A stretch of DNA of 64,000 bases from Dechloromonas denitrificans (GTDB taxonomy: Bacteria; Pseudomonadota; Gammaproteobacteria; Burkholderiales; Rhodocyclaceae). Made by a program: the position numbers and the translations under genes. Positions 1 through 8,437 of this stretch are shown here, piece after piece; the first letter of the stretch is position 1; each line of letters opens with the position of its first letter. Under the pieces are notes generated by a model, which worked only from the letters and a program-made list of their open reading frames with translations, was not told the origin of the DNA and did no database searches. Location: NCBI RefSeq assembly GCF_020510685.1, contig NZ_CP075185.1, positions 1,054,001-1,118,000 of the forward strand. The letters are read 5' to 3'.

Positions 1-862
1 AAGCCGCATTGATCGCCCCGACGCGGCGCTCGGTATCGACGATCACGATGCCCTCGGCCGAGGTATGGAACACGACGCTGGACTGGCGAAGCCGTTCGTC
101 GGTCAGGTGGCGTTCGGTGACGTCCTGCAGGACGCCGACGATGCGCCGGTCGACGTTGGCGCCGGGGTAGGCCTTGACGTTGGCTTCGAGGAAATGCGGT
201 CGGCCGTTGGGCACCGTGCAGAACTCGATGCATACCGGCAAGCCGCTGGCCAGCGCCGTATCGAGGCTGGCCGCGACGCGGGCCCGGTCATCGTCGCTGA
301 CGCGGCTGAGGAAAGACGCCCAGGATTCGTCTAGCGGCATCTGGCGGTCGCCAAACAGGGCGCCGAGGTGGCCGTCGCCATGCAGGCGGCCGGAGAGCGG
401 CAGCCATTCGATCACGCCGAGCGAGGCAGCATCCATCGCCAGTTTCAGGCGCAGCTCGCTACTCTCGACGGCGATCTCGACTTCCCGCCGGGCCAGCGCC
501 ATCTGGATCGAGGCGTGCAATTCGCGAATGTCCCAAGGTTTGACCAGATAGCCGAAGGGCCGGCTGGCCAGGGCGCGGTGCAGGGTATCGTCCTCGGCGA
601 AGGCGGTCAGGTAGATGATCGGGGTCTGGTGCTCCTCCTGAATCTTGATTGCCGCCTGCACGCCGTCCATGGCGCCTTCCAGGTGGATATCCATCAACAC
701 CAGGTCGGGGGCGATTTGGCCGATGCACTGCACGGCCTGCTCGCCGCTGCCGACCATCGCACCGACCCGGTAGCCGAGTGCCTGCAACTGGTTCTTCAGA
801 TCGAAGGCGACGACGCGTTCGTCTTCGACCAGCATCAGGTTGATTTGTTTGTCTGTATTCAT
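1..862 (-). CDS. Response regulator with PAS sensory domains (3' end outside window)
   Basis: The start is the ATG at 862 and the frame stays open to the left edge, so the C-terminus is missing. Residues 1 to about 125 form a receiver domain with acidic residues near 13-15, the phospho-acceptor Asp near residue 58 (motif LMDIHLEG) and the conserved Lys in the YLVKPW stretch. PAS-type segments follow; one ends in the VLQDVTERH signature and another begins shortly after it. This REC-PAS layout is typical of regulators whose missing end is a kinase or GGDEF/EAL output, but the output cannot be seen here. The start codon overlaps the stop of the upstream kinase gene by four bases (ATGA), so the kinase is probably its partner. 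Confidence 0.85.
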   Translation of the reverse strand, partial: MNTDKQINLMLVEDERVVAFDLKNQLQALGYRVGAMVGSGEQAVQCIGQIAPDLVLMDIHLEGAMDGVQAAIKIQEEHQTPIIYLTAFAEDDTLHRALASRPFGYLVKPWDIRELHASIQMALARREVEIAVESSELRLKLAMDAASLGVIEWLPLSGRLHGDGHLGALFGDRQMPLDESWASFLSRVSDDDRARVAASLDTALASGLPVCIEFCTVPNGRPHFLEANVKAYPGANVDRRIVGVLQDVTERHLTDERLRQSSVVFHTSAEGIVIVDTERRVGAINAA

Positions 863-2280
863 GATGCTCTCCGCCCGGTGGGGTTGCTCGGGAAGCGCAA
901 CGAAAAGCGCGGTCCCTGGTGGTCATGCACGGTAAAACTGCCGCCGAGCTGATCGGCGAGCAGGGGAACGAGTTGCAGACCCAGCGATTTCAGGTTCGTC
1001 AGGTCGAAGCTTGCCGGCAGACCGACGCCGTTGTCGGCGACGACCAGTTCGAGCTCGTCGCCCACGGCGAGCAGTTCGATGCGGACTTCGCCGGAGCGCC
1101 CGGCGGGGAAAGCGTGTTTGAAGGCGTTGGTCACCAGTTCGTTGATGATCAGCCCGCACGGAATCGCCCGCTCGAAATCGAGGAACAGCGGGGTTTCCGG
1201 CAGTATCCGGCGCAGCGTGATACGTGCCCCGTCCTCGCGGTAGCTACCGATCAGCAACTGGGCCAGGCGCTCCAGGTATTCGCCGAGATCGATCCGCGAG
1301 TAGTCCTTGCGCTCGTAGAGCAGTTGATGGGTCAGGGCCATCGCCCGGACGCGGCTCTGGCTCTCGGCCAGGATGGCGCGCAGGCGGGGATCGCTGGCAT
1401 GGGTCGCCTGCAGGTTGAGCAGGCTGGAAATGACCTGGAGGTTGTTCTTCACCCGGTGATGCACCTCGTTGAGCAACACCGTTTTTTCCTGCAGCGCATT
1501 TTCCAGTTTCTGCTGGGCCCGCTGGCGTTCGGTGATGTCGACGATGGAGGCGAGCACCATCGCCCCTTCCTCGGTTTCGATCGGGTTGAGGCCGATTTCA
1601 ACCGGAAACTCGGTGCCGTCGGCGCGGCGGGCGAAGAGGTCGCGGCCGGCGCCCATCGGGCGGGCCTTGGGGACCTCGAGAAAGGAGCCGCGGAAGTGCA
1701 CATGTTCGCCGCGCAGCCGTTCCGGCACCAGCATCTCGACCAGTTCGCCGATCAAGGCGCTGCGCGGGTAGCCGAAAAGCTGCTCGGTCTGGGCGTTGAC
1801 CAGAACCATGCGGCCGCTGCGCTCGATCATCACCATCGCGCTGGGGGCGTATTCGACGACCCGGCGAAAGCGCTCTTCGAGCCGCTTGCGCTCGGTGATG
1901 TCGACAATCGCCGCGAGGACCATCGGGCCGTTGTCGGAATCGATCGGGGTCAGGCCGATTTCGACCGGGAATTCGCTGCCGTCGCGACGCCGCGCATAAA
2001 GATCGCGGCCGCTGCCCATCGGCCGCGGATGCGGTGCGGCGTAAAAGTCGCTGCGATAGGCCGGATGATGTCCGGCAAAGCGTTCCGGCACCAGCTTTTC
2101 GATCGGTTCACCGAGCAGCTCGTCGCGTGCATAGCCGAAAATCCGTTCCGCCTGGGCGTTGCTCAGGACGATGTTGCCCTTGGCATTGACCATGACGATC
2201 GCCGTCGGCGCCCATTCGACTACCCGGCGAAACGGGTCTTCTCCGACCGGGGATATGCCTGCCAGCAATTTTTCGTTCAT
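859..2280 (-). CDS. Tandem-PAS sensor histidine kinase, HisKA_2 type
   Basis: This is a soluble kinase of about 473 residues with no obvious membrane segment. Two PAS domains occupy roughly residues 15-135 and 140-260, and each ends in a VDITER linker. They are so alike that an internal duplication is likely. A HisKA_2 domain follows with the phospho-accepting motif EVHHRVKNNLQ, then an HATPase domain (NELVTNAFKHAF, DNGVGLP). Kinases of this type usually phosphorylate stand-alone receiver proteins, which fits the coupled receiver-PAS gene downstream. I chose the ATG at 2280, which is preceded by AAGGCAGG. An in-frame TTG at 2328 would add 16 residues with no domain content. Confidence 0.88.
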   Translation of the reverse strand: MNEKLLAGISPVGEDPFRRVVEWAPTAIVMVNAKGNIVLSNAQAERIFGYARDELLGEPIEKLVPERFAGHHPAYRSDFYAAPHPRPMGSGRDLYARRRDGSEFPVEIGLTPIDSDNGPMVLAAIVDITERKRLEERFRRVVEYAPSAMVMIERSGRMVLVNAQTEQLFGYPRSALIGELVEMLVPERLRGEHVHFRGSFLEVPKARPMGAGRDLFARRADGTEFPVEIGLNPIETEEGAMVLASIVDITERQRAQQKLENALQEKTVLLNEVHHRVKNNLQVISSLLNLQATHASDPRLRAILAESQSRVRAMALTHQLLYERKDYSRIDLGEYLERLAQLLIGSYREDGARITLRRILPETPLFLDFERAIPCGLIINELVTNAFKHAFPAGRSGEVRIELLAVGDELELVVADNGVGLPASFDLTNLKSLGLQLVPLLADQLGGSFTVHDHQGPRFSLRFPSNPTGRRAS

Positions 2281-2514
2281 GACCTGCCTTTTGGAAGTCA
2301 GCCATGGTGGCTCCATGGCGCAGCGCAAGGCGCCCGAATAGCACGCACACCTTTTGGATGGATGAATCGGCCAGGTGGTTCCCGGAATCGCTCAGCGACT
2401 TGCGGGCTTTGAGCCGCAGCGACCGTCAGCGGCGTTGATGGGCCGTGACGTTTGCGCTAGTCTCAGCGCCAATCAACGGCCTGTCCGGCCCAGCCAGGAG
2501 GGTAACGCCAGACC

Positions 2515-2859
2515 ATGTACGAATCCCGACGCGAAGCGCCCATCTCGCCAGGCAACTTCCTGCTCCGGCTAATCGGTCACCTTGCCGTGGCCTTTGGCCT
2601 GTTGGCGACATCGCTGGCCGTCGGCATGCTGGGCTACGTGCTGTTCGAGAACCTCTCGTGGATCGACGCCTTCCTGAATGCCGCCATGCTGCTGGGCGGC
2701 ATGGGGCCGGTCGATCCGCCGCAGACCTCGGCCGGCAAGCTCTTCGCCGGGCTCTATGCGCTGTACGCCGGCTTGGCCTTCATCGTTACCGCCGCGCTGC
2801 TATTCACGCCGATACTGCATCGGCTGATGCACCATTTTCATTGGGACGAGAAGGTCTAG
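2515..2859 (+). CDS. Small two-helix membrane protein with a pore-loop-like segment
   Basis: This protein of 114 residues has hydrophobic helices at about 20-48 and 82-105. Between them lies a short amphipathic stretch followed by LLGGMGPVD. That arrangement, helix, re-entrant segment, glycine-rich turn and helix, resembles the 2TM potassium-channel fold, but the filter does not match the canonical TVGYG, so ion conduction is only a guess. An AGGAGGG sits 13 bases or so before the ATG, rather far but the only good candidate. The next gene begins five bases after the stop, so the two are probably co-transcribed. No family is recognised with confidence. Confidence 0.7.
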   Translation: MYESRREAPISPGNFLLRLIGHLAVAFGLLATSLAVGMLGYVLFENLSWIDAFLNAAMLLGGMGPVDPPQTSAGKLFAGLYALYAGLAFIVTAALLFTPILHRLMHHFHWDEKV

Positions 2860-2863
2860 CCCG

Positions 2864-3376
2864 ATGAAAACCGGCGATCGCTGGATCGTCTTCTTCGCTG
2901 CAGCGCTCTTCGTGGCGTCGCAGCTGAATATCGTGCTCATGCTGGCGCCGCTTGAACCGAGCGTTTTCGCCCTGCAACTGGCATTCACCGCTGTGTCGTT
3001 CTGGTCGATTGTCGATGCCTGGGGCGCCGCCGGGCTTGCCCTTTATCGCGCGCACTTCGTCTTCGATAGCCTCCATCCCTTCATTTACGGGGCTTTCGGC
3101 TATCTGCTGGTGGCCAGGTCGTCGCTGTTTGCCGGCCAGTCCCCGGCAATCTATCGCGCCGCCCTGCTGATGCTGCCGCTTGCCGGCTTTTTCGACCTCT
3201 GCGAAAACGCCGCGCATATTCATCTGCTGGCGCAGGCCCCTGGCAGCGGCGCGCCACTCATCGCGCTGTCGGCCAGTTGTGCGCTGCTGAAATGGGCCTT
3301 GGCATTGTTGTTTGCCCTGGTCGTGCTCGGCCAATTGGCCCGTCGCGCATGGGCCGGGAAAACTGTCCGGCGTTAG
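2864..3376 (+). CDS. Hypothetical four-helix inner-membrane protein
   Basis: This protein of 170 residues is mostly hydrophobic, with helices at about 8-30, 35-60, 70-120 (probably two) and 135-160. It ends in a short basic tail, which favours a cytoplasmic C-terminus. I recognise no catalytic motif or named family. It follows the small two-helix protein with a four-base gap and converges on the hemerythrin gene, with 19 bases between their ends. The reading frame, codon use and close spacing support a real gene of unknown function. Confidence 0.65.
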   Translation: MKTGDRWIVFFAAALFVASQLNIVLMLAPLEPSVFALQLAFTAVSFWSIVDAWGAAGLALYRAHFVFDSLHPFIYGAFGYLLVARSSLFAGQSPAIYRAALLMLPLAGFFDLCENAAHIHLLAQAPGSGAPLIALSASCALLKWALALLFALVVLGQLARRAWAGKTVRR

Positions 3377-3395
3377 CCGGGGGCAGCCTTCAGTC

Positions 3396-3788
3396 TCAGG
3401 CGGGTGGGGCGCTGGCCGGCAACACCCGCTCGGCCACCATGAACAGTTCCCGTTCTTCAAACCGAACGTGGGCCCGCAGCTGCTCGGCAAAGGCTGGCAG
3501 GCTGGCAAGATCGCCAGCGGCGATCCGGTCGACCAACTGACGCAGTTGGCGATGCTCGGCCAAGGTCCGGTTGACCAGCGTTGCCTCGCCGGCCAGCAGC
3601 AGTTGCGGCAACAGGCTGTTTTCTTCTTCCTGGAAATGCGCTTCCAGTTCTTCGCGAAAGATCGTTGGTACCTTGAACTGCAGGGCAGCCAGGGCGGCTG
3701 CATCGCCGCCGCGCTCGATACGCAGGGCGAGACTGAGGGCCGTGTGGTGTTCGCGGGAGAGCTTGATCAGGGCCGCTGAGCGTTTCAT
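3396..3788 (-). CDS. Hemerythrin-like HHE domain protein
   Basis: This protein of 130 residues carries the spaced His/Glu ligands of the hemerythrin fold: REHH near the N-terminus, the HFQEEE motif in the second helix, an AEHR motif in the third, and a final HVRFEERELF helix. Such four-helix bundles bind a di-iron centre that senses or scavenges O2 or NO, or supports repair of iron-sulfur proteins. The ATG at 3788 overlaps the stop of the upstream nnrS gene by four bases. Coupling to an NnrS-family protein suggests a role in nitric-oxide handling rather than oxygen storage. Confidence 0.88.
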   Translation of the reverse strand: MKRSAALIKLSREHHTALSLALRIERGGDAAALAALQFKVPTIFREELEAHFQEEENSLLPQLLLAGEATLVNRTLAEHRQLRQLVDRIAAGDLASLPAFAEQLRAHVRFEERELFMVAERVLPASAPPA

Positions 3789-4885
3789 GGCGTTGCCTTT
3801 CGCTGAGAGGCGGCGCCCCGCGCCACGCTGACCAGCAGGGTGAGGACGAACAGCGCCAGACTGAGCGCATTGAGCAGCGCGCCGTTCTGGCGCCACGGCG
3901 CGAAGTCGCCGAGATTGCCGATGATGCGGGCGAGCAGCGAGAGGTGCAGGGCGGCCAGCGGCAGGTAGAAGAACGGGTGGTAAGGAATCTTGACCCGCAT
4001 CACCGCCGGAAAAATGATCGGCGCATGGCCGATGACCATCGAGAAGACGAAACCGAGAAAGATCGCGTGCAAGGCGCTGTCCCGCCACGGATGGCCGGGT
4101 TCGAAGGCACCGGTCGTGCCGAGCAGGGCGCCGAAGGCCAGCCAGCCATAGCCGGCGAGCAGGCAGCTGGCGACGAAGCGGGTCAGGCCGGCCTGTTTCA
4201 CGGTGCGCCGGGCGATGTCGTAATGCAGCAGCCAGGCGGCCAGCAGCAGCAAGCCAACGGCCAGCAACCGGCCGCCCGGCCCGGCGGCGAACGGGAGCAT
4301 GGCAGCCGCGCCGCAGATGAGCAGCAGGATGGCGATGAACAGCCGGCGCCCGACCGGCTTGGCGGGCATGAAGCGGGTCAGTTCCAGGCGTTCGCCGGCG
4401 ATGGTCAGAACCAGGAAACTCATCCAGTACAACACCGCCGAGCCGATCTCCTGCGTAAACAGCCAGCGCAGGTTGCCGGCCAGCCAGGCGAGGGCGCCGA
4501 GCAGCAGCGTGACGGTGAACAGCGCCGGCATTTGCCGATAGACGGTCAGGCTGGCCGCGACAAAGCAGCAGCCGGCCAGCGAGAACAGCGCGGGGGCGAG
4601 CCACCACGGGCCCTGCGCCAGAAAAGCGATGCCGCCGAGCGCGGCGCCGAGCGGCGCCAGATAAGGCCACAGGCGGTGCAGGGCGACCGCCCGTTCGAGA
4701 CAGATCACGGTGCCGAAAAAGCCGGCGATCATCAGTGCGCCATGACCACCGGCCCGCACCTGGGCGAACAGCGGGACGTCGACGGCCAGTCGGGCCAGGC
4801 CGCCGAGCACGCCGATCACCAGGCTGGCCATGCCCATCAGCAGCAGCGGCAGGCGCCAGGCCGGCGGAAGCTCGCGGAACGTCAT
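3785..4885 (-). CDS. nnrS: NnrS family membrane protein
   Basis: This polytopic membrane protein of 366 residues has about 10-12 hydrophobic helices. It matches the NnrS family in overall pattern, including the early GGHGALMIAGFFGT segment and a late FLGFVFSMVIGHAP segment. NnrS is a haem- and copper-containing membrane protein that relieves nitric-oxide stress in denitrifiers. The gene sits between a MIP18-type Fe-S assembly gene, four bases upstream, and a hemerythrin gene overlapping its end. The three probably form one operon protecting iron centres from NO. Confidence 0.88.
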   Translation of the reverse strand: MTFRELPPAWRLPLLLMGMASLVIGVLGGLARLAVDVPLFAQVRAGGHGALMIAGFFGTVICLERAVALHRLWPYLAPLGAALGGIAFLAQGPWWLAPALFSLAGCCFVAASLTVYRQMPALFTVTLLLGALAWLAGNLRWLFTQEIGSAVLYWMSFLVLTIAGERLELTRFMPAKPVGRRLFIAILLLICGAAAMLPFAAGPGGRLLAVGLLLLAAWLLHYDIARRTVKQAGLTRFVASCLLAGYGWLAFGALLGTTGAFEPGHPWRDSALHAIFLGFVFSMVIGHAPIIFPAVMRVKIPYHPFFYLPLAALHLSLLARIIGNLGDFAPWRQNGALLNALSLALFVLTLLVSVARGAASQRKATP

Positions 4886-4889
4886 GTCG

Positions 4890-5210
4890 TTACCAGCCGA
4901 GGTTCTCGCGCGCCTTGTCGCTCATCATCGTCGGGTCCCAGGGCGGATTCCACACCAGATCGATGCTCACCGCGCAGGTTTCCGGCAAGGCAGCGTGCAA
5001 GGCCGCCTCGGCATCGGCGATCACCAGGTCGCTGAGCGGGCAGGCCGGCGAGGTCATGGTCAGGTCTACCTTGACCGCCGCCGGACTGACCGCGACGTTG
5101 TAGACCAGCCCGAGATCGACGATGTTGACGCCCACCTCGGGGTCGACGACGACCCGCAGCACGTCGCGCAGTTGATCGGGGGTCGGGAGGGGATTGGGGG
5201 CTGCGTTCAT
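4890..5210 (-). CDS. MIP18/DUF59-type iron-sulfur assembly protein
   Basis: This protein of 106 residues contains the family hallmarks DPEVGVNIVDLGL and the conserved cysteine in TSPACPLSD. The C-terminal half ends in VWNPPWDPTMMSDKAR, also typical. Related proteins (PaaD-like, SufT-like) act as carriers or targeting factors during Fe-S cluster maturation. It is probably the first gene of the MIP18-nnrS-hemerythrin operon, since 71 bases separate its start from the end of the next minus-strand gene. That gap holds a loose TTGAA-N5-CATAAA pattern that could be a degenerate FNR/DNR-type site, but it is too far from consensus to call. Confidence 0.88.
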   Translation of the reverse strand: MNAAPNPLPTPDQLRDVLRVVVDPEVGVNIVDLGLVYNVAVSPAAVKVDLTMTSPACPLSDLVIADAEAALHAALPETCAVSIDLVWNPPWDPTMMSDKARENLGW

Positions 5211-5281
5211 GTCGGCCTTAAGGTGTAAAGTTTATGCCGGTTCAAATTAGCACCCGCCCGACTTTTAAGCAATTGCCCCCA

Positions 5282-7393
5282 TCAAATCCGCTGCCAGATC
5301 GTCACTTCGGACAGCGTGTGCTGGAATTTCCGTTTCGTTTCGCGGATCACGAAGGGTACCGAACGCGGCCCGTCGACCAGCCGGAAATGACCGCCCAGCA
5401 TGGTTTTCAGGCCGTCCAGCGTGGTCACGTTTTCGCCGTCCCGCTTGAAACCGCCGACCCATTCTTCGCGTTTGGTATGTTCCGCCAGCCAGGTGTAGGG
5501 CGAGGCGAGCAACAGCAGGCCGCCGGGATTGAGGCGCTCATGCACGGTTTTCAGGAAGGCCGCCGGGCTGTACAGGCGGTCGATCAGGTTGGCCGCCAGA
5601 ATCAGGTCGTAGCCGGCGAACACCGGCTTCAGGTTGCAGGCGTCGCCCTGGAAGAACTCGACCTTGGCCGCCACATCGGCCAGGCCTAGGGCGCCCAGTG
5701 CGCACTCCTTGTAGGCGACCAACTCGCCTTCCTCGACCAGCGTGTAGCGCAGGCGGCCCTGTTCCTGGAGCTGGGTGCCGACGCCGATGAAGCGGGCCGA
5801 GAAGTCGATGCCGGTGACCTGGTCGAAATGCCGGGCCAGCTCGAACGTGGCGCGGCCGGTGGCACAGCCGAGATCGAGCGCCTTGCCGGCCGGCTTGCCG
5901 GCCATCGCCTCGATGGCCAGCCGGGCGAGGGCGCGCGGGAAGTTGGGTACGGCGAAATATTCCTCGCCGTAGTGGAATTCGATGTATTCCGAGATCAGCC
6001 GGTCGGTTTCGTAATGCGAGGCCGGCTGGCTGGCCGGCGCGTCGGCCACGACGTAGCGGAAACCGGCGTGCTGGAAGAAATGGCGGCGGAAGGCGTAGCG
6101 CGATTGCGGCACGGCGGCATTGCCGCAGGAAATCCACGAGCCGCCCTTGAGCAGGTTGTGACGGTCGTCGAAAGTCGGCGTCGTGAAGTCGTCGTAGATC
6201 GGATGGACGGCAAAGCCATCGTACGGATAGGTCGGCGTTTCCAGCCATTGCCAGACATTGCCGATGACGTCGAACAGCGGGCCATGGGCAAACTGGCCGA
6301 CCGGACAGGCCGAGGCGTAATGATCCAGTTCGATGTTGGCGGCGGCCGGGGGGGCGAGCGGCAGGTCGCCGATGCCGGCAAAATGCCGCATGGCCTGCCA
6401 TTCATCTTCGCTCGGCAGGCGTACCGGCTGGCCGGTGCGGCGGGCCTGCCAGTTACAGAAGGCCTTGGCCTCGTGGTAATTGGTTTCCACCGGCCAGTCC
6501 CAGGGCATCGCCACTTCTTCCAGCATCAGCCGGAGGCGCCACTGGCTGCCATCCTTGACCCAGAAAGTCGGCTGGCTGGCCCGGGCGAATTTTTTCCAGG
6601 CCAGCCCTTCGGCCGGCCACAGCGAGTCGTCGGCATAGCCGCCGGCGTCGACGAAGGCGAGAAATTCCTGATTGGAAACCAGATGACGGCTGGCCTGGAA
6701 GGCGGCGGTGGACGCCTCATGGCGGCCGAATTCGTTATCCCAGCCGTAGATTTCCGGCGTGCTCCGCTCACGACCGACCTGGAAGCTGGCGGCCGGGATG
6801 TCGACCAGCCCGTTCTGCGGCGCCGCCGCGCTGCTCCGGCAAGGCTCCCAGGCCGGATGCGGCTGGACATAGCACAACCGATGCTGGCGGATCAGCACCG
6901 ACGAGGTTTCCAGATGGATGCGTTCGTGCTCGATCCCCATCACGATGATCCACCACGGGTGATCCCAGGTGATCGGCAGGCTCAGCGGCGCCGTCCGGAT
7001 CAACTGGCCGACCGCGGCCCGCACCTGTTGCCGGTAGGCGCGAACGGCGTCGACGGTCGGCCAGTCGTAGCGCACCTCGTTGAGGTCGTCCCAGCTCATT
7101 TCATCGACGCCGATGGCGAACATCGATTCGAACTTCGGATCGATGCGCTGCGCCAGCAGGCCGGCCAGCACCAGCTTGTTGATGAAGAAGGTGGCGGTAT
7201 GGCCGAAATAGAAAATCAGCGGGTGACGCAGCGCAATCGGCTTGACGTAGTAGGCCTCGGCGCCGTTCAGCACCTCGAACAGCTGTTCGTAGCGATCGAA
7301 GGTGGCGTGAAAGTAGTCGAGGATCTGCCGGCGCGTTTGCTCGGCATCGTGGCCCGCCAACAAGGGCGTTCTGGGGAAAGCGGTCTGCTTCAT
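5282..7393 (-). CDS. ovoA: 5-histidylcysteine sulfoxide synthase / 4-mercaptohistidine N-methyltransferase (OvoA)
   Basis: OvoA makes ovothiol A. Its non-haem iron domains join cysteine to histidine as a sulfoxide, and its C-terminal domain methylates the thiohistidine. Three parts are visible in about 703 residues: an N-terminal DinB-like four-helix domain with the iron-binding HX3HXE motif (HERIHLE), a central formylglycine-enzyme-like domain (LKGGSWISCGN, RHFFQHAGFRYV), and a SAM methyltransferase with LDLGCATGRATF. The open frame continues far upstream of 7393 by chance in GC-rich DNA. I chose the ATG at 7393 because the family begins just before the DinB-like domain. The gene appears monocistronic. 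The product is a low-molecular-weight thiol antioxidant. Confidence 0.93.
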   Translation of the reverse strand: MKQTAFPRTPLLAGHDAEQTRRQILDYFHATFDRYEQLFEVLNGAEAYYVKPIALRHPLIFYFGHTATFFINKLVLAGLLAQRIDPKFESMFAIGVDEMSWDDLNEVRYDWPTVDAVRAYRQQVRAAVGQLIRTAPLSLPITWDHPWWIIVMGIEHERIHLETSSVLIRQHRLCYVQPHPAWEPCRSSAAAPQNGLVDIPAASFQVGRERSTPEIYGWDNEFGRHEASTAAFQASRHLVSNQEFLAFVDAGGYADDSLWPAEGLAWKKFARASQPTFWVKDGSQWRLRLMLEEVAMPWDWPVETNYHEAKAFCNWQARRTGQPVRLPSEDEWQAMRHFAGIGDLPLAPPAAANIELDHYASACPVGQFAHGPLFDVIGNVWQWLETPTYPYDGFAVHPIYDDFTTPTFDDRHNLLKGGSWISCGNAAVPQSRYAFRRHFFQHAGFRYVVADAPASQPASHYETDRLISEYIEFHYGEEYFAVPNFPRALARLAIEAMAGKPAGKALDLGCATGRATFELARHFDQVTGIDFSARFIGVGTQLQEQGRLRYTLVEEGELVAYKECALGALGLADVAAKVEFFQGDACNLKPVFAGYDLILAANLIDRLYSPAAFLKTVHERLNPGGLLLLASPYTWLAEHTKREEWVGGFKRDGENVTTLDGLKTMLGGHFRLVDGPRSVPFVIRETKRKFQHTLSEVTIWQRI

Positions 7394-7610
7394 GCTGGTT
7401 CCGGATCGAGAGTTGTTTTCGAGGGGCGAGTCCGATTTTAAGTTCAAAACCGGCTGGGCGTCGGATGATGATTGCCGTGCCGGCGATCGGGTGAGCCGCC
7501 GGCGCAGGTAATAGTTGATCGGTCCGGCGAAAAGCCGCAACATGCTGCCCCTTCTGCCGATCATCAGGCCAGCGTCTGCGGCATCACCCCGACCGGAACG
7601 GAGTCCAGCC

Positions 7611-8096
7611 ATGACAGACAACACAATGAACGAGGCCGACTCGGTCTTCGAGCCGCTGCTCTGGCGCAACAAGGGGTGGACGGCGCGGGTCATCAAGAAT
7701 GAAGACGACGAAGGCTGGGCCGTGGCGATGATCAAGGACGGCGAATCCGAGCCGGCGCTGGTAGGCCCGTGGACGATGGGGCGCGACAAGAAGAATCCCA
7801 AGCCGCTCGATGCCACGGCTTTCGGTACGCTGGTCAAGACGGCTTCGGAAGTGCTGCGCCGCCATGAGCACCATCTGCATGCCATGCTGCACCAGAAAAT
7901 CTCGGTGGCGACGCCATCCGGCCGCCTCACCATCAGCCTCGACATCGTTCCCGATGAAGACGATCCGCACGCCGTGCTCGGCGCCTCGGGGGCCGATGGC
8001 GAATTGCTCGCCGAGGTGCGTGTCGGGCCGCAGTTCAAGCTTGGCATGGCCAGCGCCACCGCCTGGATCGACGACGAGTTCCGCCAGCCCGACTGA
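7611..8096 (+). CDS. Hypothetical acidic protein, unrecognised
   Basis: This soluble, acidic protein of about 161 residues has no signal peptide or membrane segment. It begins with an acidic stretch and continues with a tryptophan-containing region (LLWRNKGWTARV, DDEGWAVAMIKDGE) that looks like a compact beta-rich domain. I recognise no family. I chose the ATG at 7611, preceded by CGGAGT at a suitable distance, over an in-frame upstream start at 7515 whose extra 32 residues look like translated leader DNA. It is divergent from ovoA, and 107 bases without an evident gene follow it. Confidence 0.7.
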   Translation: MTDNTMNEADSVFEPLLWRNKGWTARVIKNEDDEGWAVAMIKDGESEPALVGPWTMGRDKKNPKPLDATAFGTLVKTASEVLRRHEHHLHAMLHQKISVATPSGRLTISLDIVPDEDDPHAVLGASGADGELLAEVRVGPQFKLGMASATAWIDDEFRQPD

Positions 8097-8203
8097 CCGG
8101 CCGGGCCCGACTCAGCGATCGAACCGCCGCACCTCCAGGGCGTGCCGGCGATTTCCTGTTCGGCTGGCGAAGACGTAAGATTGACCTTATTTTTAGGCGC
8201 CCG

Positions 8204-8437
8204 ATGATGAAATACCTGCTGTTGTTTGCCTTGCTCGCGGTGGTCTGGTGGAGCTGGAAGAAGCGCAGTGCGATACCACCGCCGGAGGCCAAGGTCCGGC
8301 GCGATCCGGCGCCGGAAAAAATGCTGGTTTGCGCCCATTGTGGGGTCCATATGCCGGAGAGCGATAGCGTCGTCGATGGTCAGGCCGTTTATTGCAGCCC
8401 GGCGCATCGCGATGCGGCGCGCGCCGCCCGGTCCTGA
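8204..8437 (+). CDS. PP0621-family small membrane-anchored zinc-ribbon protein
   Basis: This protein of 77 residues has an N-terminal hydrophobic helix (about residues 3-20), a basic linker, and a C-terminal segment with CAHCGVHMPES and YCSPAHRD, four metal-ligand-like residues as in a treble-clef or zinc ribbon. Small proteins of this kind, called PP0621 family, are common immediately upstream of pilS. Its TGA overlaps the ATG of the next gene (TGATG), so translation is probably coupled. The exact function is not known to me. Confidence 0.82.
   Translation: MMKYLLLFALLAVVWWSWKKRSAIPPPEAKVRRDPAPEKMLVCAHCGVHMPESDSVVDGQAVYCSPAHRDAARAARS

Noticed and set aside
5211..5281. FNR/DNR-type dyad before the MIP18-nnrS operon
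   Set aside because: TTGAA and a distant ATAAA are present, but spacing and symmetry do not match the TTGAT-N4-ATCAA consensus.
7394..8407. In-frame N-terminal extension of ovoA by about 338 codons
   Set aside because: Low-complexity Ser/Pro/Arg sequence that overlaps two plus-strand genes; OvoA homologues start near 7393.
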